Virus record (IMG/VR): IMGVR_UViG_3300027985_000252
Span: 1 to 29,867 of that record
Origin: a virus
DNA: 29,867 nucleotides
Strand: one strand, 5' to 3'
The translations under genes and the position numbers were made by a program. The notes beneath the pieces are model-generated. The model had not been told where the DNA came from and made no database searches. It worked only from the letters and a program-made list of their open reading frames with translations. Below, piece after piece: positions 1-6,990 of this stretch (the first letter of the stretch is position 1; every line of letters begins with the position of its first letter).

Positions 1-1941
1 AGAGTCTTCAACTTTAAATGTAATATTATTTGTTGTCATATCTGATATAGAAGTTGCATTTGTGGTATCACCACCAATATGCTGAAATTGTGATGTAGTA
101 AGAACTGTAGTTCCTAGAAGTATATCTATATCAATAGTTACAGTATTCCCTGTCCCAGGATTTGTAATTACAAGATCAAATATCTGTGCATATAAGATCA
201 TATCTGTTTCAGAGGTAGTAATAACAACTGGTAAAGATTTCCCATTTATTACACCAGAATAACAAGCTTCAGCCGAAAATTGCGATGAATTTTGTGTAGC
301 TAGTCTATACCCATTAGTGTTTACGGTAGACGAATCAAATGCAAATATTCTTAATGGAATAGTTTTACTATATGGAAGTGATGATACTATAAAACCTCCA
401 TTGCCACCAAAAACAGTTTGGTGAAATGTTCTTGTAGGATATCCAGCAATAGTAGTAACTTCTATATTTCCTACATTTAGGTTGGCACCTACGATATAAG
501 AGCCATAAATAGAGCTGCCAACAATATTATAAAAATCACCTGCATTATTAGGATCTTCAATACCATTTGCTGATAATGCAAATCCATTAGGACCTACTGT
601 AGTAGTCCATTCGAAAGGATTAGTTCCTCCTGATTGTACATTACCACTAATCCAAACAGTATCAGCTTTCATGTTTACAGCATCTACTGAACCTGTTACT
701 AATGTGCTTCCATCAATATACGTTCCACCAATCCAAGACCAACTACCAGCTCCATTAGAAATCCAATGATCGTACACAGTAGTGCTTGGTACTCCATTAA
801 TACTTTTAGAGATTTCTTGTCTCCAAATAGTATTCTCTGGGTATACCTCGGTAGTTGGAGCATACGTAAATGTAACAACCTCTGGAAAATATGTACTTAT
901 AGTAGTTATTTGACCATCTGTGTAGGTATTAGCATTACTTTCAGCAGTAGAGGCGTAACCTTGTGCATTAGAATCTACAGTTGAATCTTTTGTATCGATA
1001 GTAGTACCATCATATGTACCAATACCGGTAGGGGTTACTGAACCACTACCTGCATTATTTAATGTACCATCTGCGTTGATACTAATATTTGTATTGGTAT
1101 AAGAAGTCATATTAGTGTTACTAAAAGACACTACGCCGTCAAATAAAACTCTATTTGGTGTACCTGTTTGAATTGTAAATGGTACATTTGCTAAATTAGT
1201 ACCGTCTGATACTTGAAAGTTTTGAGTATTAATCTTGAAATAACTTTGTGTATTACTTCCGTCAGCAAATTCCCATCCAGTAATAGAACCATCAGGTGCA
1301 GTAATTAATTTACTAGCAGATGCTGCCCATTCATTACCTTCAATAGCAATCTGTTCTACTGTGTTTATCTGTACTTGTTGATCACCATAAGCAGCACTAA
1401 GCGTATTAATATCTTGAACTACAGCACTATTATCATCTACAAAAGTGTATGCAATAGAACTAATATAAGCATCGATATCGCCACCAAATGAAGATGAAAC
1501 TACGCTGGCAGCAATCGCAGTAGCCTCTGTACTTGTAACTTTGGTAGCCTCTAAAGTAGCTATGCCTGCCTCGTTTGTATCAAGACGTGCTACTACAGTA
1601 GTTTCTAACGCCGATAGGCTAGTATTTACATTTTGAATATTAGTTATATTCTGGTTTACACCAACTTCTACTTGAGAAATTCTATCTGTTAGTACAGCAA
1701 TTACAGGATCCATATCTGTCGATATAGCAGAACTTACATAATCTACTAACCATGAAGGGTATCCATCAATTAGTTTGCCTGTGTATATGCCTTGACTAGT
1801 AAGATAATATTCAACTGGATCTACAAATACGGTTGATTCAATATTTTCGTTTGATACTACTTCGACAGTATTCTCTGTTACACTAATACTGTTAGTAACT
1901 AAATCTACATTGTCATTTGTATTAATAATAAAATCAGACAC
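1..1941 (-). CDS. Large tail protein, DUF1983/host-specificity-like (C-terminus missing)
   Basis: This minus-strand frame is open from a GTG at 1941 to the left window edge, 647 codons with no stop. The GTG has AGGAG six bases upstream and overlaps the stop of the preceding gene by 8 nt. An ATG two bases upstream is out of frame. The N-terminal part is followed by a helical, heptad-like stretch (about residues 85-150), and then by a segment with the pattern SITGWEFADG...YFKINTQNFQVSDG. That pattern matches the DUF1983 region of lambda gpJ-like host-specificity proteins and of central tail proteins in other phages. The rest is Thr/Ser/Asn-rich beta structure typical of tail tips and fibres. 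By inference it is a tail-tip or receptor-interaction protein. It is last in the capsid operon within this window. The family call is from sequence pattern only. Confidence 0.7.
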   Translation of the reverse strand, partial: MSDFIINTNDNVDLVTNSISVTENTVEVVSNENIESTVFVDPVEYYLTSQGIYTGKLIDGYPSWLVDYVSSAISTDMDPVIAVLTDRISQVEVGVNQNITNIQNVNTSLSALETTVVARLDTNEAGIATLEATKVTSTEATAIAASVVSSSFGGDIDAYISSIAYTFVDDNSAVVQDINTLSAAYGDQQVQINTVEQIAIEGNEWAASASKLITAPDGSITGWEFADGSNTQSYFKINTQNFQVSDGTNLANVPFTIQTGTPNRVLFDGVVSFSNTNMTSYTNTNISINADGTLNNAGSGSVTPTGIGTYDGTTIDTKDSTVDSNAQGYASTAESNANTYTDGQITTISTYFPEVVTFTYAPTTEVYPENTIWRQEISKSINGVPSTTVYDHWISNGAGSWSWIGGTYIDGSTLVTGSVDAVNMKADTVWISGNVQSGGTNPFEWTTTVGPNGFALSANGIEDPNNAGDFYNIVGSSIYGSYIVGANLNVGNIEVTTIAGYPTRTFHQTVFGGNGGFIVSSLPYSKTIPLRIFAFDSSTVNTNGYRLATQNSSQFSAEACYSGVINGKSLPVVITTSETDMILYAQIFDLVITNPGTGNTVTIDIDILLGTTVLTTSQFQHIGGDTTNATSISDMTTNNITFKVEDS

Positions 1942-2311
1942 ATGTTACTCCTGTTGGAGCTACACAAATCCCTTCTACGATAGCATTTCTTGTAGGTGTA
2001 CTATCTGTAAATTTTACTGTAAGTTTACCTTGGTATACAGGTTTTAGATAATAACCGTCTACTTTATCACCACGCTCGTATGTAAGAGAACTAGTCAATG
2101 TCTCATCTAAATCTACTTGCAATCTACCATTAATAGCATCAATTACAGTAATTGTCGTAGTACCTGCAGTAACAGTACACAGGTCTGCAGCTTTATACAA
2201 AGTAAACGTCGTATTTGCTAAATCGATAGCGGTAAGATCTTGAGGTAAGAACGAATCTACAGCATTAATTGTGACAATAAAACTGTAAGCTGAACCTTGG
2301 GGGATTGTCAT
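1934..2311 (-). CDS. Beta-rich virion-associated protein, 125 aa
   Basis: This small protein has no family I can name. It is almost entirely alternating hydrophobic/polar strands with many Thr and Val, no membrane segment and two cysteines near the C-terminus, as in small tail or head-decoration proteins. The ATG at 2311 follows AAAAGGAACGAAA, a good ribosome binding site. Its last codons overlap the GTG of the downstream tail protein, so the two are likely translationally coupled. A promoter-like site and hairpin lie just upstream (2333-2362). The position between a head protein and a DUF1983-like tail protein suggests a connector or tail-assembly role; this is inference from context. Confidence 0.75.
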   Translation of the reverse strand: MTIPQGSAYSFIVTINAVDSFLPQDLTAIDLANTTFTLYKAADLCTVTAGTTTITVIDAINGRLQVDLDETLTSSLTYERGDKVDGYYLKPVYQGKLTVKFTDSTPTRNAIVEGICVAPTGVTCV

Positions 2312-2332
2312 TTTCGTTCCTTTTATAAATTT

Positions 2333-2362
2333 AGTATAGGAGTCCTAAGACCCCTATGTAAA
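2333..2362 (-). promoter_or_regulatory. Promoter-like site with a hairpin in its spacer
   Basis: On the minus strand TTTACA (2362-2357) lies 18 nt from TATACT (2338-2333). The spacer is almost filled by a 9-bp inverted repeat with a TTAG loop (2336-2357). The repeat is perfect on the minus-strand RNA if one G-U pair is allowed. It could be a promoter for the 125-aa and tail genes with an operator-like palindrome, or simply an intercistronic RNA hairpin. There is no U-tract, so a terminator is less likely. Confidence 0.4.
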
Positions 2363-2363
2363 C

Positions 2364-2873
2364 CTATTTAGCTTTTGCTTCTAGATCAGTTTCATATTGG
2401 ATAGTGTAACGCTGACGCATTACGGTCTTACCAGAACCACCTGGAGTGTTAACATGCATAGGAATACGAACTTCCTTAAGTACGTCAATAAACCCTTTAG
2501 GGATTTGTACAGGAGCATTCAATGGAATAACACGCGTACCAAGATCATGATATTGGTTAGACCAGTTTGCTTTACATGTAGTTGTCTGGTTATTAACACG
2601 TTGGTCATTATCAATAATTGTTACAACTACAGGTTCTTTTGCTCTTTCGTAGATTTCTCTAGCGCGTTGTGCTACAGTTTTTTTACCACTCACAACAGAT
2701 TTCTCTTCAGATTTTTCCTCAGCTTCTACAGCTTCTAGGAGTTCTTTACCTGAAGTCTCTTGAGACTCGTAATACGCATCGATCTTTTCTTGTAGTTTTG
2801 TTTCTCCGATATTCGGATTAAACTTAATACCAAGATCTGCAGCTTCTGATTTCAGTTCATCTAATGTTGTCAT
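2364..2873 (-). CDS. Head-associated protein with N-terminal HeH/LEM-like domain
   Basis: 169 aa. Residues 1-35 (LDELKSEAADLGIKF...KLQEKIDAY) resemble the HeH/LEM or SAP-like helix-extended-helix fold often found at the start of phage head proteins encoded next to the capsid gene. A charged Glu/Lys-rich linker (about 40-80) follows. The C-terminal half (VVVTIIDNDQRVNNQ...) looks like a beta domain, with a conserved-looking RIPMHVNTPGGSGK stretch. The ATG follows AAGGATTTAGAAAA. It lies after two tandem terminators that follow the capsid gene, so its mRNA is reduced relative to capsid or arises from read-through. A head-completion or decoration role is an inference from position. Confidence 0.7.
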   Translation of the reverse strand: MTTLDELKSEAADLGIKFNPNIGETKLQEKIDAYYESQETSGKELLEAVEAEEKSEEKSVVSGKKTVAQRAREIYERAKEPVVVTIIDNDQRVNNQTTTCKANWSNQYHDLGTRVIPLNAPVQIPKGFIDVLKEVRIPMHVNTPGGSGKTVMRQRYTIQYETDLEAKAK

Positions 2874-2908
2874 TTTTCTAAATCCTTCTTAGGTTGTTTA
2901 GTATAAAG

Positions 2909-2941
2909 TTAAAAACCAAGCGTGCTTGCAGAGGCTTGGTT
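2909..2941 (-). terminator. Rho-independent terminator, second of a tandem pair
   Basis: On the minus strand an 8-bp perfect stem, AACCAAGC pairing with GCTTGGTT (2941-2934 with 2921-2914), has a 12-nt loop. It is followed by a short U-tract (TTTTTAAC). It lies between the major capsid gene and the HeH-domain gene. Confidence 0.7.
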
Positions 2942-2963
2942 ACATACAACGTAATTATACGTT

Positions 2964-2992
2964 AAAAAAGATTAGAGGAGCCTTAGCCCCTC
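2964..2992 (-). terminator. Rho-independent terminator after the major capsid gene
   Basis: Six bases after the capsid stop codon, GAGGGGC pairs with GCTCCTC (one G-U pair) around a TAAG loop. TAATC and six U residues follow. This is the strongest terminator in the window and fits the need to accumulate capsid mRNA. Confidence 0.85.
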
Positions 2993-2997
2993 AGAGA

Positions 2998-4197
2998 TTA
3001 GTTGCGTGCAGCAACAAGAACTTTCAGCAGACATTCTTCGCGAAGGATGATACCTGCGTAGAAGAAGTTGTAGCTGAAGAAGCCTTTTGTTCCGTAAGGG
3101 TTGATCAGTTCAACTTGAGCCGGAGACTTAGCGTTAAACTTGATTTTGTCAAAACCTTTAAGACCAACAGTTGCGAAAGAACCTTCAGTCGGGAACAGAA
3201 TCGGGAATACGTCGAATTTAGCATCTGTACCTAGAGTACCAGTATACTGCAGACTTCCAACGTAAGTAGCCGGTACATCAGCACCTTCTCCACGATAAAC
3301 CATTGCAGCTTCAGATTCAATGAAACGAATTTCATGCATTGCACCAACTTCACCTTCAGCAAGAGTACCTTGTGAAGCATATTTGTGAACCGGAATGTAA
3401 ACGAATTCTCTTTCGTAACTTGTACCACGTGTCAGTGTTTCAAGGTCAGATTTGACATCAGCACCGATGATTGCGTAGTAAGCAGAAGCAACAGGTTGAG
3501 TACCAATTTTGTTGGCACCGGTAACAATTGTTGAGTTTCTCTTAGCACGGTTACGTACTAGTTTACGAACAGCTTTACGGGCAAGATCGTAAGACATAAC
3601 CCAATCAGCATCTTCAGAACCATCAACAGCAATACCTACACCAATATCAGCGTTAGTTGCAGCAGCACCAGCACCCATTACAGTAGCAGTTGCGAGCATA
3701 TCACGTTGAATAAGGTCTTCGTAACGAGAGTTTGCGAGTTCACCAAGTTCTTCACGGTAACGAACTTGAATATAGTCTTCAGACCAGATATCAACTTCAT
3801 CAGTGTACTCCAGCATTTCACCATAACGGTTGAAATTAGTTTCGTAAGTAACTTTTTGCAGTGTACGTTGGTTAGTAGAACCAGCACCTTCAGTAAGACC
3901 AGCACCTGTACCATCAGTAGCATTAAGCAGTGTATTTACATCTGCCCAAGAACGTGCAGTAAGGAAACCGTATGTACCGAAATCGGCGTCGTTCATTGAA
4001 CGGTCATACATGTGCTCGAAACGAGAAATTTTAAACGCTTTACCGTATTTTGTAGGCATAGATCTACGGTCAGCGAACTGTCCATAAACGTTAACGCGGT
4101 TTGCTGCTTTAACACCCGCACGGTCGTAATAATGTACAATCGTATTAGCACCAGCCGATGCTGTAGTTGTACCATTTCCATAAACTTGAGTAGCCAT
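2998..4197 (-). CDS. Major capsid protein, N4-gp56 family-like
   Basis: 399 aa. The middle region (YETNFNRYGEMLEYTDEV, then DIWSEDYIQVRYREELGEL and a basic ...RKAVRKLVRNRAKRN helix) and the aromatic C-terminus (GFFSYNFFYAGIILREECLL) have the layout of N4-gp56-type HK97-fold capsid proteins. Those proteins end with a hydrophobic strand that places a Trp or basic residue near the last beta strand. The length is normal for the family. The ATG at 4197 follows AAAGGTAAATAG. It sits directly downstream of an acidic scaffold-like gene and upstream of a strong terminator, the classic position of the main coat gene. The identity rests on pattern and context, not on an alignment. Confidence 0.85.
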   Translation of the reverse strand: MATQVYGNGTTTASAGANTIVHYYDRAGVKAANRVNVYGQFADRRSMPTKYGKAFKISRFEHMYDRSMNDADFGTYGFLTARSWADVNTLLNATDGTGAGLTEGAGSTNQRTLQKVTYETNFNRYGEMLEYTDEVDIWSEDYIQVRYREELGELANSRYEDLIQRDMLATATVMGAGAAATNADIGVGIAVDGSEDADWVMSYDLARKAVRKLVRNRAKRNSTIVTGANKIGTQPVASAYYAIIGADVKSDLETLTRGTSYEREFVYIPVHKYASQGTLAEGEVGAMHEIRFIESEAAMVYRGEGADVPATYVGSLQYTGTLGTDAKFDVFPILFPTEGSFATVGLKGFDKIKFNAKSPAQVELINPYGTKGFFSYNFFYAGIILREECLLKVLVAARN

Positions 4198-4239
4198 CTA
4201 TTTACCTTTTAATTAGATTTAGAGTTATACAAGACAATC

Positions 4240-5433
4240 TTATAGACTGTCCTGCAGATTTTTGTACCACTCTTCAAAACTATCATCTGATGCATCTAAG
4301 TAGTCAACTACTTTAGTGCTTGTGGACTTATTTTTTGTTGGAGCAGCTGCCTTACGTTTTGTTGAAGCCTTTTTAGTAGCTACACGTTTTGCGGATTGAG
4401 CTTTTACTTTCTCAATACGATTACGTTCAGCTTGCTCGTCTTCACGTTTAGCCGAAGCTACACGCTGAGCTTCTAGTCGGGCTTCTTCCTGAGCCTGATT
4501 ATCAAAGTACTGTCTAGCAGCTTGTTTGTAGTAGTCTAGGTCACTTTGACTACCACCATCGTAAACTTTAAGTTTTTTAGCGAGAGGAGCGATTGTATCG
4601 TACATTCCAGTCTTAACGTCAATGTGTAGTTGACGAATCAGTTCTGGTTTTTTGATAAACTCTTCTCTACTATTAGAGTCCCACTGTTCTTCAAGAATGT
4701 TGTATGTAGTTGCATACTCTTTATCACTCTTGATTTCATTTACGATATCTTTAATATCAAGTTCGGTATCGTTCCGACCATAATCCTTCGGTACATAATT
4801 AGTATTCTCAGTATCTAAATCGAGAGCATCAGTGCCTGTTCGTTTTATCAACTCAGCAATAGCATTCTTATCACCCTTCAGTACGTCAATCGCTAGGTTA
4901 ATGTCCTCATGAGTCAACTTAGCCTGTTCGATTGCATCAATGGTTTTACGCCAAGGCTTGATAGCCTGCATCTTCTGAGTGTAGTTTGCAGCTTGTCCAA
5001 AAATCTGTCCAAACTTTTCAAAAATTTCATCATCAGAAAATTCGTATTCTTGACCATTAGCGCGATATTTACGCTTCTGTACTGGTTGTTCATCGTCATC
5101 AGATTCATCTTCTTCGTCATCAAGAGTTTCTTCGTCTTCTTCAGAGTCTCCGTCGAGATTGTCTTCATCAGCTTCCGAATCTTCTTCAGATTCATCTTCT
5201 TCGTCAGTTTCAGAACTAGTATCATCATCGGAATCCTCGTCGGGTTGTTCCAAATCATCAACTTCTTCATCTTCTTCAACTTCAACTTCTTCATCATCAT
5301 TAAAGGAGTTGTCGTCTTTTACATCTTCTTCGAAGTCAGACTCAGGAGAAGTATCCTGAGCTTTGGCTTCAGCGAAGGCTTTTTCTAAGTCTTCATCACT
5401 AAGATTAAACAGTTCTTCGTCTGTGTAATTCAT
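4240..5433 (-). CDS. Scaffolding-like protein, very acidic N-terminus
   Basis: 397 aa. Residues about 15-120 are extremely rich in Asp, Glu and Ser. The middle is helical, and the C-terminus (about 320-370) is a Lys/Arg/Ala-rich helix-forming tail (KREDEQAERNRIEKVKAQ..., then Lys-rich repeats). An acidic body with a basic coiled-coil end, encoded immediately before the major capsid gene, is typical of phage scaffolding proteins, which guide procapsid assembly and then leave. Its Shine-Dalgarno (GAGGAG) lies in the last codons of the upstream gene, 3 nt away. The skewed composition creates long spurious frames on the other strand. No protease domain is seen. Confidence 0.75.
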   Translation of the reverse strand: MNYTDEELFNLSDEDLEKAFAEAKAQDTSPESDFEEDVKDDNSFNDDEEVEVEEDEEVDDLEQPDEDSDDDTSSETDEEDESEEDSEADEDNLDGDSEEDEETLDDEEDESDDDEQPVQKRKYRANGQEYEFSDDEIFEKFGQIFGQAANYTQKMQAIKPWRKTIDAIEQAKLTHEDINLAIDVLKGDKNAIAELIKRTGTDALDLDTENTNYVPKDYGRNDTELDIKDIVNEIKSDKEYATTYNILEEQWDSNSREEFIKKPELIRQLHIDVKTGMYDTIAPLAKKLKVYDGGSQSDLDYYKQAARQYFDNQAQEEARLEAQRVASAKREDEQAERNRIEKVKAQSAKRVATKKASTKRKAAAPTKNKSTSTKVVDYLDASDDSFEEWYKNLQDSL

Positions 5434-5436
5434 CTA

Positions 5437-5775
5437 TTACTCCTCGACGTCTTCGTCATCTTCAGGAGGAATAGTTCCAAGACTTTTAATCGTCATGAAG
5501 TAATCTTCTAGTTGAGAGATAGCTACAAGTTGTTCCATAATATCCGGACGTAGACCATTACGTTTTACATGGTCAACAGCCAACATACTTACACCATTGA
5601 TTGCTTTATCTTTAAAATATCCCTGAAGGATAACACGTTTGAACCGCGGATCATCTTCTAGACTACGCAGATCGTTGGCCAGGTCAACCCAATATTGGTT
5701 CTCAACCTTCATAATTTCTTCATCTGAAGTTACATTCTTTTCATCTACAGTAACTTGCGCTTGGTTAATCAGCAT
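5437..5775 (-). CDS. Small head-module protein of unknown function, 112 aa
   Basis: An acidic protein with no recognised family name. It has a mixed helical core (YWVDLANDLRSLEDDPRF, then FKDKAINGVSMLAVDHV and LVAISQLEDYF) and a terminal run of Asp/Glu. The ATG has AAAAGGAATCAA upstream. It starts the scaffold-capsid transcription unit and ends 3 nt before the scaffold gene, so it is likely co-translated. A possible promoter lies at 5828-5850. It is most likely an assembly or internal head protein, by position only. Confidence 0.7.
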   Translation of the reverse strand: MLINQAQVTVDEKNVTSDEEIMKVENQYWVDLANDLRSLEDDPRFKRVILQGYFKDKAINGVSMLAVDHVKRNGLRPDIMEQLVAISQLEDYFMTIKSLGTIPPEDDEDVEE

Positions 5776-5827
5776 TTGATTCCTTTTTGCATTGGTTAAT
5801 TTAGTAGTTACATTTATAACTTCAGTA

Positions 5828-5850
5828 ATTTTAGCGACTATAAGTTTAAA
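5828..5850 (-). promoter_or_regulatory. Possible phage promoter for the scaffold/capsid operon
   Basis: On the minus strand a TTTAAA box is followed, with the same 17-nt offset as the four sites listed elsewhere, by TAAAAT as -10 (5833-5828). It lacks the TAG extension of the others, so it is the weakest member. It lies in the only clear gap (5776-5875) upstream of the capsid operon. Confidence 0.4.
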
Positions 5851-5875
5851 TTCAGCTTAATTTATAATTAAACTG

Positions 5876-6271
5876 TTAACTAAGTTCGCGTAGCAGGTAC
5901 AGAGTTTTAAGGTAAAGACCTTCAATCTCGTCAATAATATTCATAAGCGCACGATTAGAACAACCTCTAGCGGCAGATAGAACACTTTCCATATGTGATT
6001 CCATTGCTTGAATCGGTTTATCTACATTCCCACTCATAGGAATTACGGGAATATCAAGCTTACCAAATTTACCTTGACCAGCTTCAGCTAAACAATCAGC
6101 AATACCTACAACGTCATCATAAAAACCATTCAGTGCTTTATGCGCTGCAAAACTAGGAGTTTTAAGATGTGCCATATGTGCATATGTACGACTCATAAAA
6201 AGAATACCAATAACTTCGGCAACTGCTTCTCCACCAGATTTCATTTTAATTCCTTTGGCTAGACCTTCCAT
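5876..6271 (-). CDS. DUF5856-like ferritin-fold phage protein
   Basis: 131 aa. The segment with H32, H35, H44, YDD (51-53), D59 and E63 (HMAHLKTPSFAAHKALNGF, then YDDVVGIADCLAEAGQG) matches the pattern of DUF5856, a phage family with a Dps/ferritin-like four-helix arrangement. Members have His/Asp/Glu residues that could bind metal or act structurally. Two starts are plausible. The ATG at 6271 has GGAAAG upstream, and the one at 6244 has AAAGGA seven bases upstream. It sits in the head gene block after a short basic protein, suggesting a virion or internal head protein, although the family's role is unproven. Confidence 0.7.
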   Translation of the reverse strand: MEGLAKGIKMKSGGEAVAEVIGILFMSRTYAHMAHLKTPSFAAHKALNGFYDDVVGIADCLAEAGQGKFGKLDIPVIPMSGNVDKPIQAMESHMESVLSAARGCSNRALMNIIDEIEGLYLKTLYLLRELS

Positions 6272-6273
6272 TT

Positions 6274-6471
6274 TTACTTTCCTTTATTCCATGATTTAGC
6301 ATTACGAGCAAAATTTGCTCTCTTTCTTACAGCAGCACTTTTACTTGCCAAGCCATCTTCGATACACTCACCAGTAACTCCACCGTAGCCTTTAGACTTG
6401 CAATAAGAAGTAAATTTACCCTTATTTTCTGGTTTAATATGAATACCAGATTTTTTCTTTTTTTCCGCCAT
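6274..6471 (-). CDS. Short basic protein, 65 aa, head-module type
   Basis: A strongly basic protein: Lys run at 4-7, GIHIKPENKGKFT at 9-21, two cysteines, and a C-terminal ANFARNAKSWNKGK. The pattern of IHIKP...KGKFT followed by A-x-FA-x-NA-x-W recurs in small proteins of large phages and viruses that are thought to be DNA- or capsid-associated. The ATG has AAGGTATAATT upstream. It lies two bases before the ferritin-like gene. A role in binding DNA inside the head is inference. Confidence 0.65.
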   Translation of the reverse strand: MAEKKKKSGIHIKPENKGKFTSYCKSKGYGGVTGECIEDGLASKSAAVRKRANFARNAKSWNKGK

Positions 6472-6480
6472 AATTATACC

Positions 6481-6642
6481 TTATTTTTTAGGTTTAGTAC
6501 CAGATTTCTTTTTACAAGCCATCTTAGATCCTTTGCAATTAGATTTTTTTGACCTACTAGGTGTGGAACTTGCACCACCGTAGTAATGTGAAACTACGGC
6601 TGATTCAGCTAATCCACCTTCTCCACTATATGTTTCCATCAT
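6481..6642 (-). CDS. Very small basic Ser/Gly-rich protein, 53 aa
   Basis: This short frame runs from tandem ATGs (6642 and 6639) to TAA at 6481. The N-terminus is METYSGEGGLAES. The C-terminal half is Lys/Ser-rich with two cysteines (SKKSNCKGSK, then ACKKKSGTKPKK). The first ATG overlaps the stop of the upstream gene as TAATG. The second has TAGG seven bases upstream, so it may be the true start. Its basic tail resembles that of the next gene, hinting at a pair of small DNA-associated head proteins. No known family. It fills the whole gap between two genes, which supports its reality. Confidence 0.6.
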   Translation of the reverse strand: MMETYSGEGGLAESAVVSHYYGGASSTPSRSKKSNCKGSKMACKKKSGTKPKK

Positions 6643-6989
6643 TACCTACCGTATTGTTGTGCAAGACCTGTATCCGGTGCAGCACCAATACCACCTTGCA
6701 TTTGTTGAAGCGATTTTAGCCGTCTAAAGTATAGCACATCTTCCATTGTAGGATTCTTAACTCCAGCTGAAAGTAGTTCTTGCATTTCAGCATTTGACAC
6801 TTGATCTTGCTGAGGTATACCTCTCGGCTCTTGCGGAGGCACTTTAGCAGCTTGAATATACTCTCGTTCTTTATCAGCCAGTCCTTGTTCATAGATAGAA
6901 CGTTGTTCAGCTCGTTTAGCCATATCATCATAAGCAGCAGCTTTATTACGCATTAAATCATTTTCTTTCATACTATCTAAAAATCCCAT
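6642..6989 (-). CDS. Small helical protein downstream of portal, 115 aa
   Basis: A mostly helical, Gln/Glu/Arg-rich protein (MRNKAAAYDDMAKRAEQR, then ADKEREYIQAAKVPPQEPRG) with a C-terminal Gln/Gly segment. No recognised domain. It starts 1 nt after the portal stop region, with AGGA upstream of the ATG, and is translationally linked to portal. Such proteins next to portal genes are often internal virion or portal-associated proteins; this is inference from position. Confidence 0.65.
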   Translation of the reverse strand: MGFLDSMKENDLMRNKAAAYDDMAKRAEQRSIYEQGLADKEREYIQAAKVPPQEPRGIPQQDQVSNAEMQELLSAGVKNPTMEDVLYFRRLKSLQQMQGGIGAAPDTGLAQQYGR

Positions 6990-6990
6990 C

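Noticed and set aside
4909-5388. Long plus-strand frames opposite the acidic scaffold gene (Ser-rich and Phe/Ile-rich products).
   Set aside because: They mirror the GAN/GAW codons of the Asp/Glu-rich coding strand, have no ribosome binding sites and run against the operon.
5800-5850. T4-type late promoters (TATAAATA-like) in AT-rich gaps.
   Set aside because: Only partial matches such as TATAAATG and TATAAATT, not repeated at consistent positions upstream of late genes; the TTTAA/TAGTAYAAT motif is the better recurring signal.
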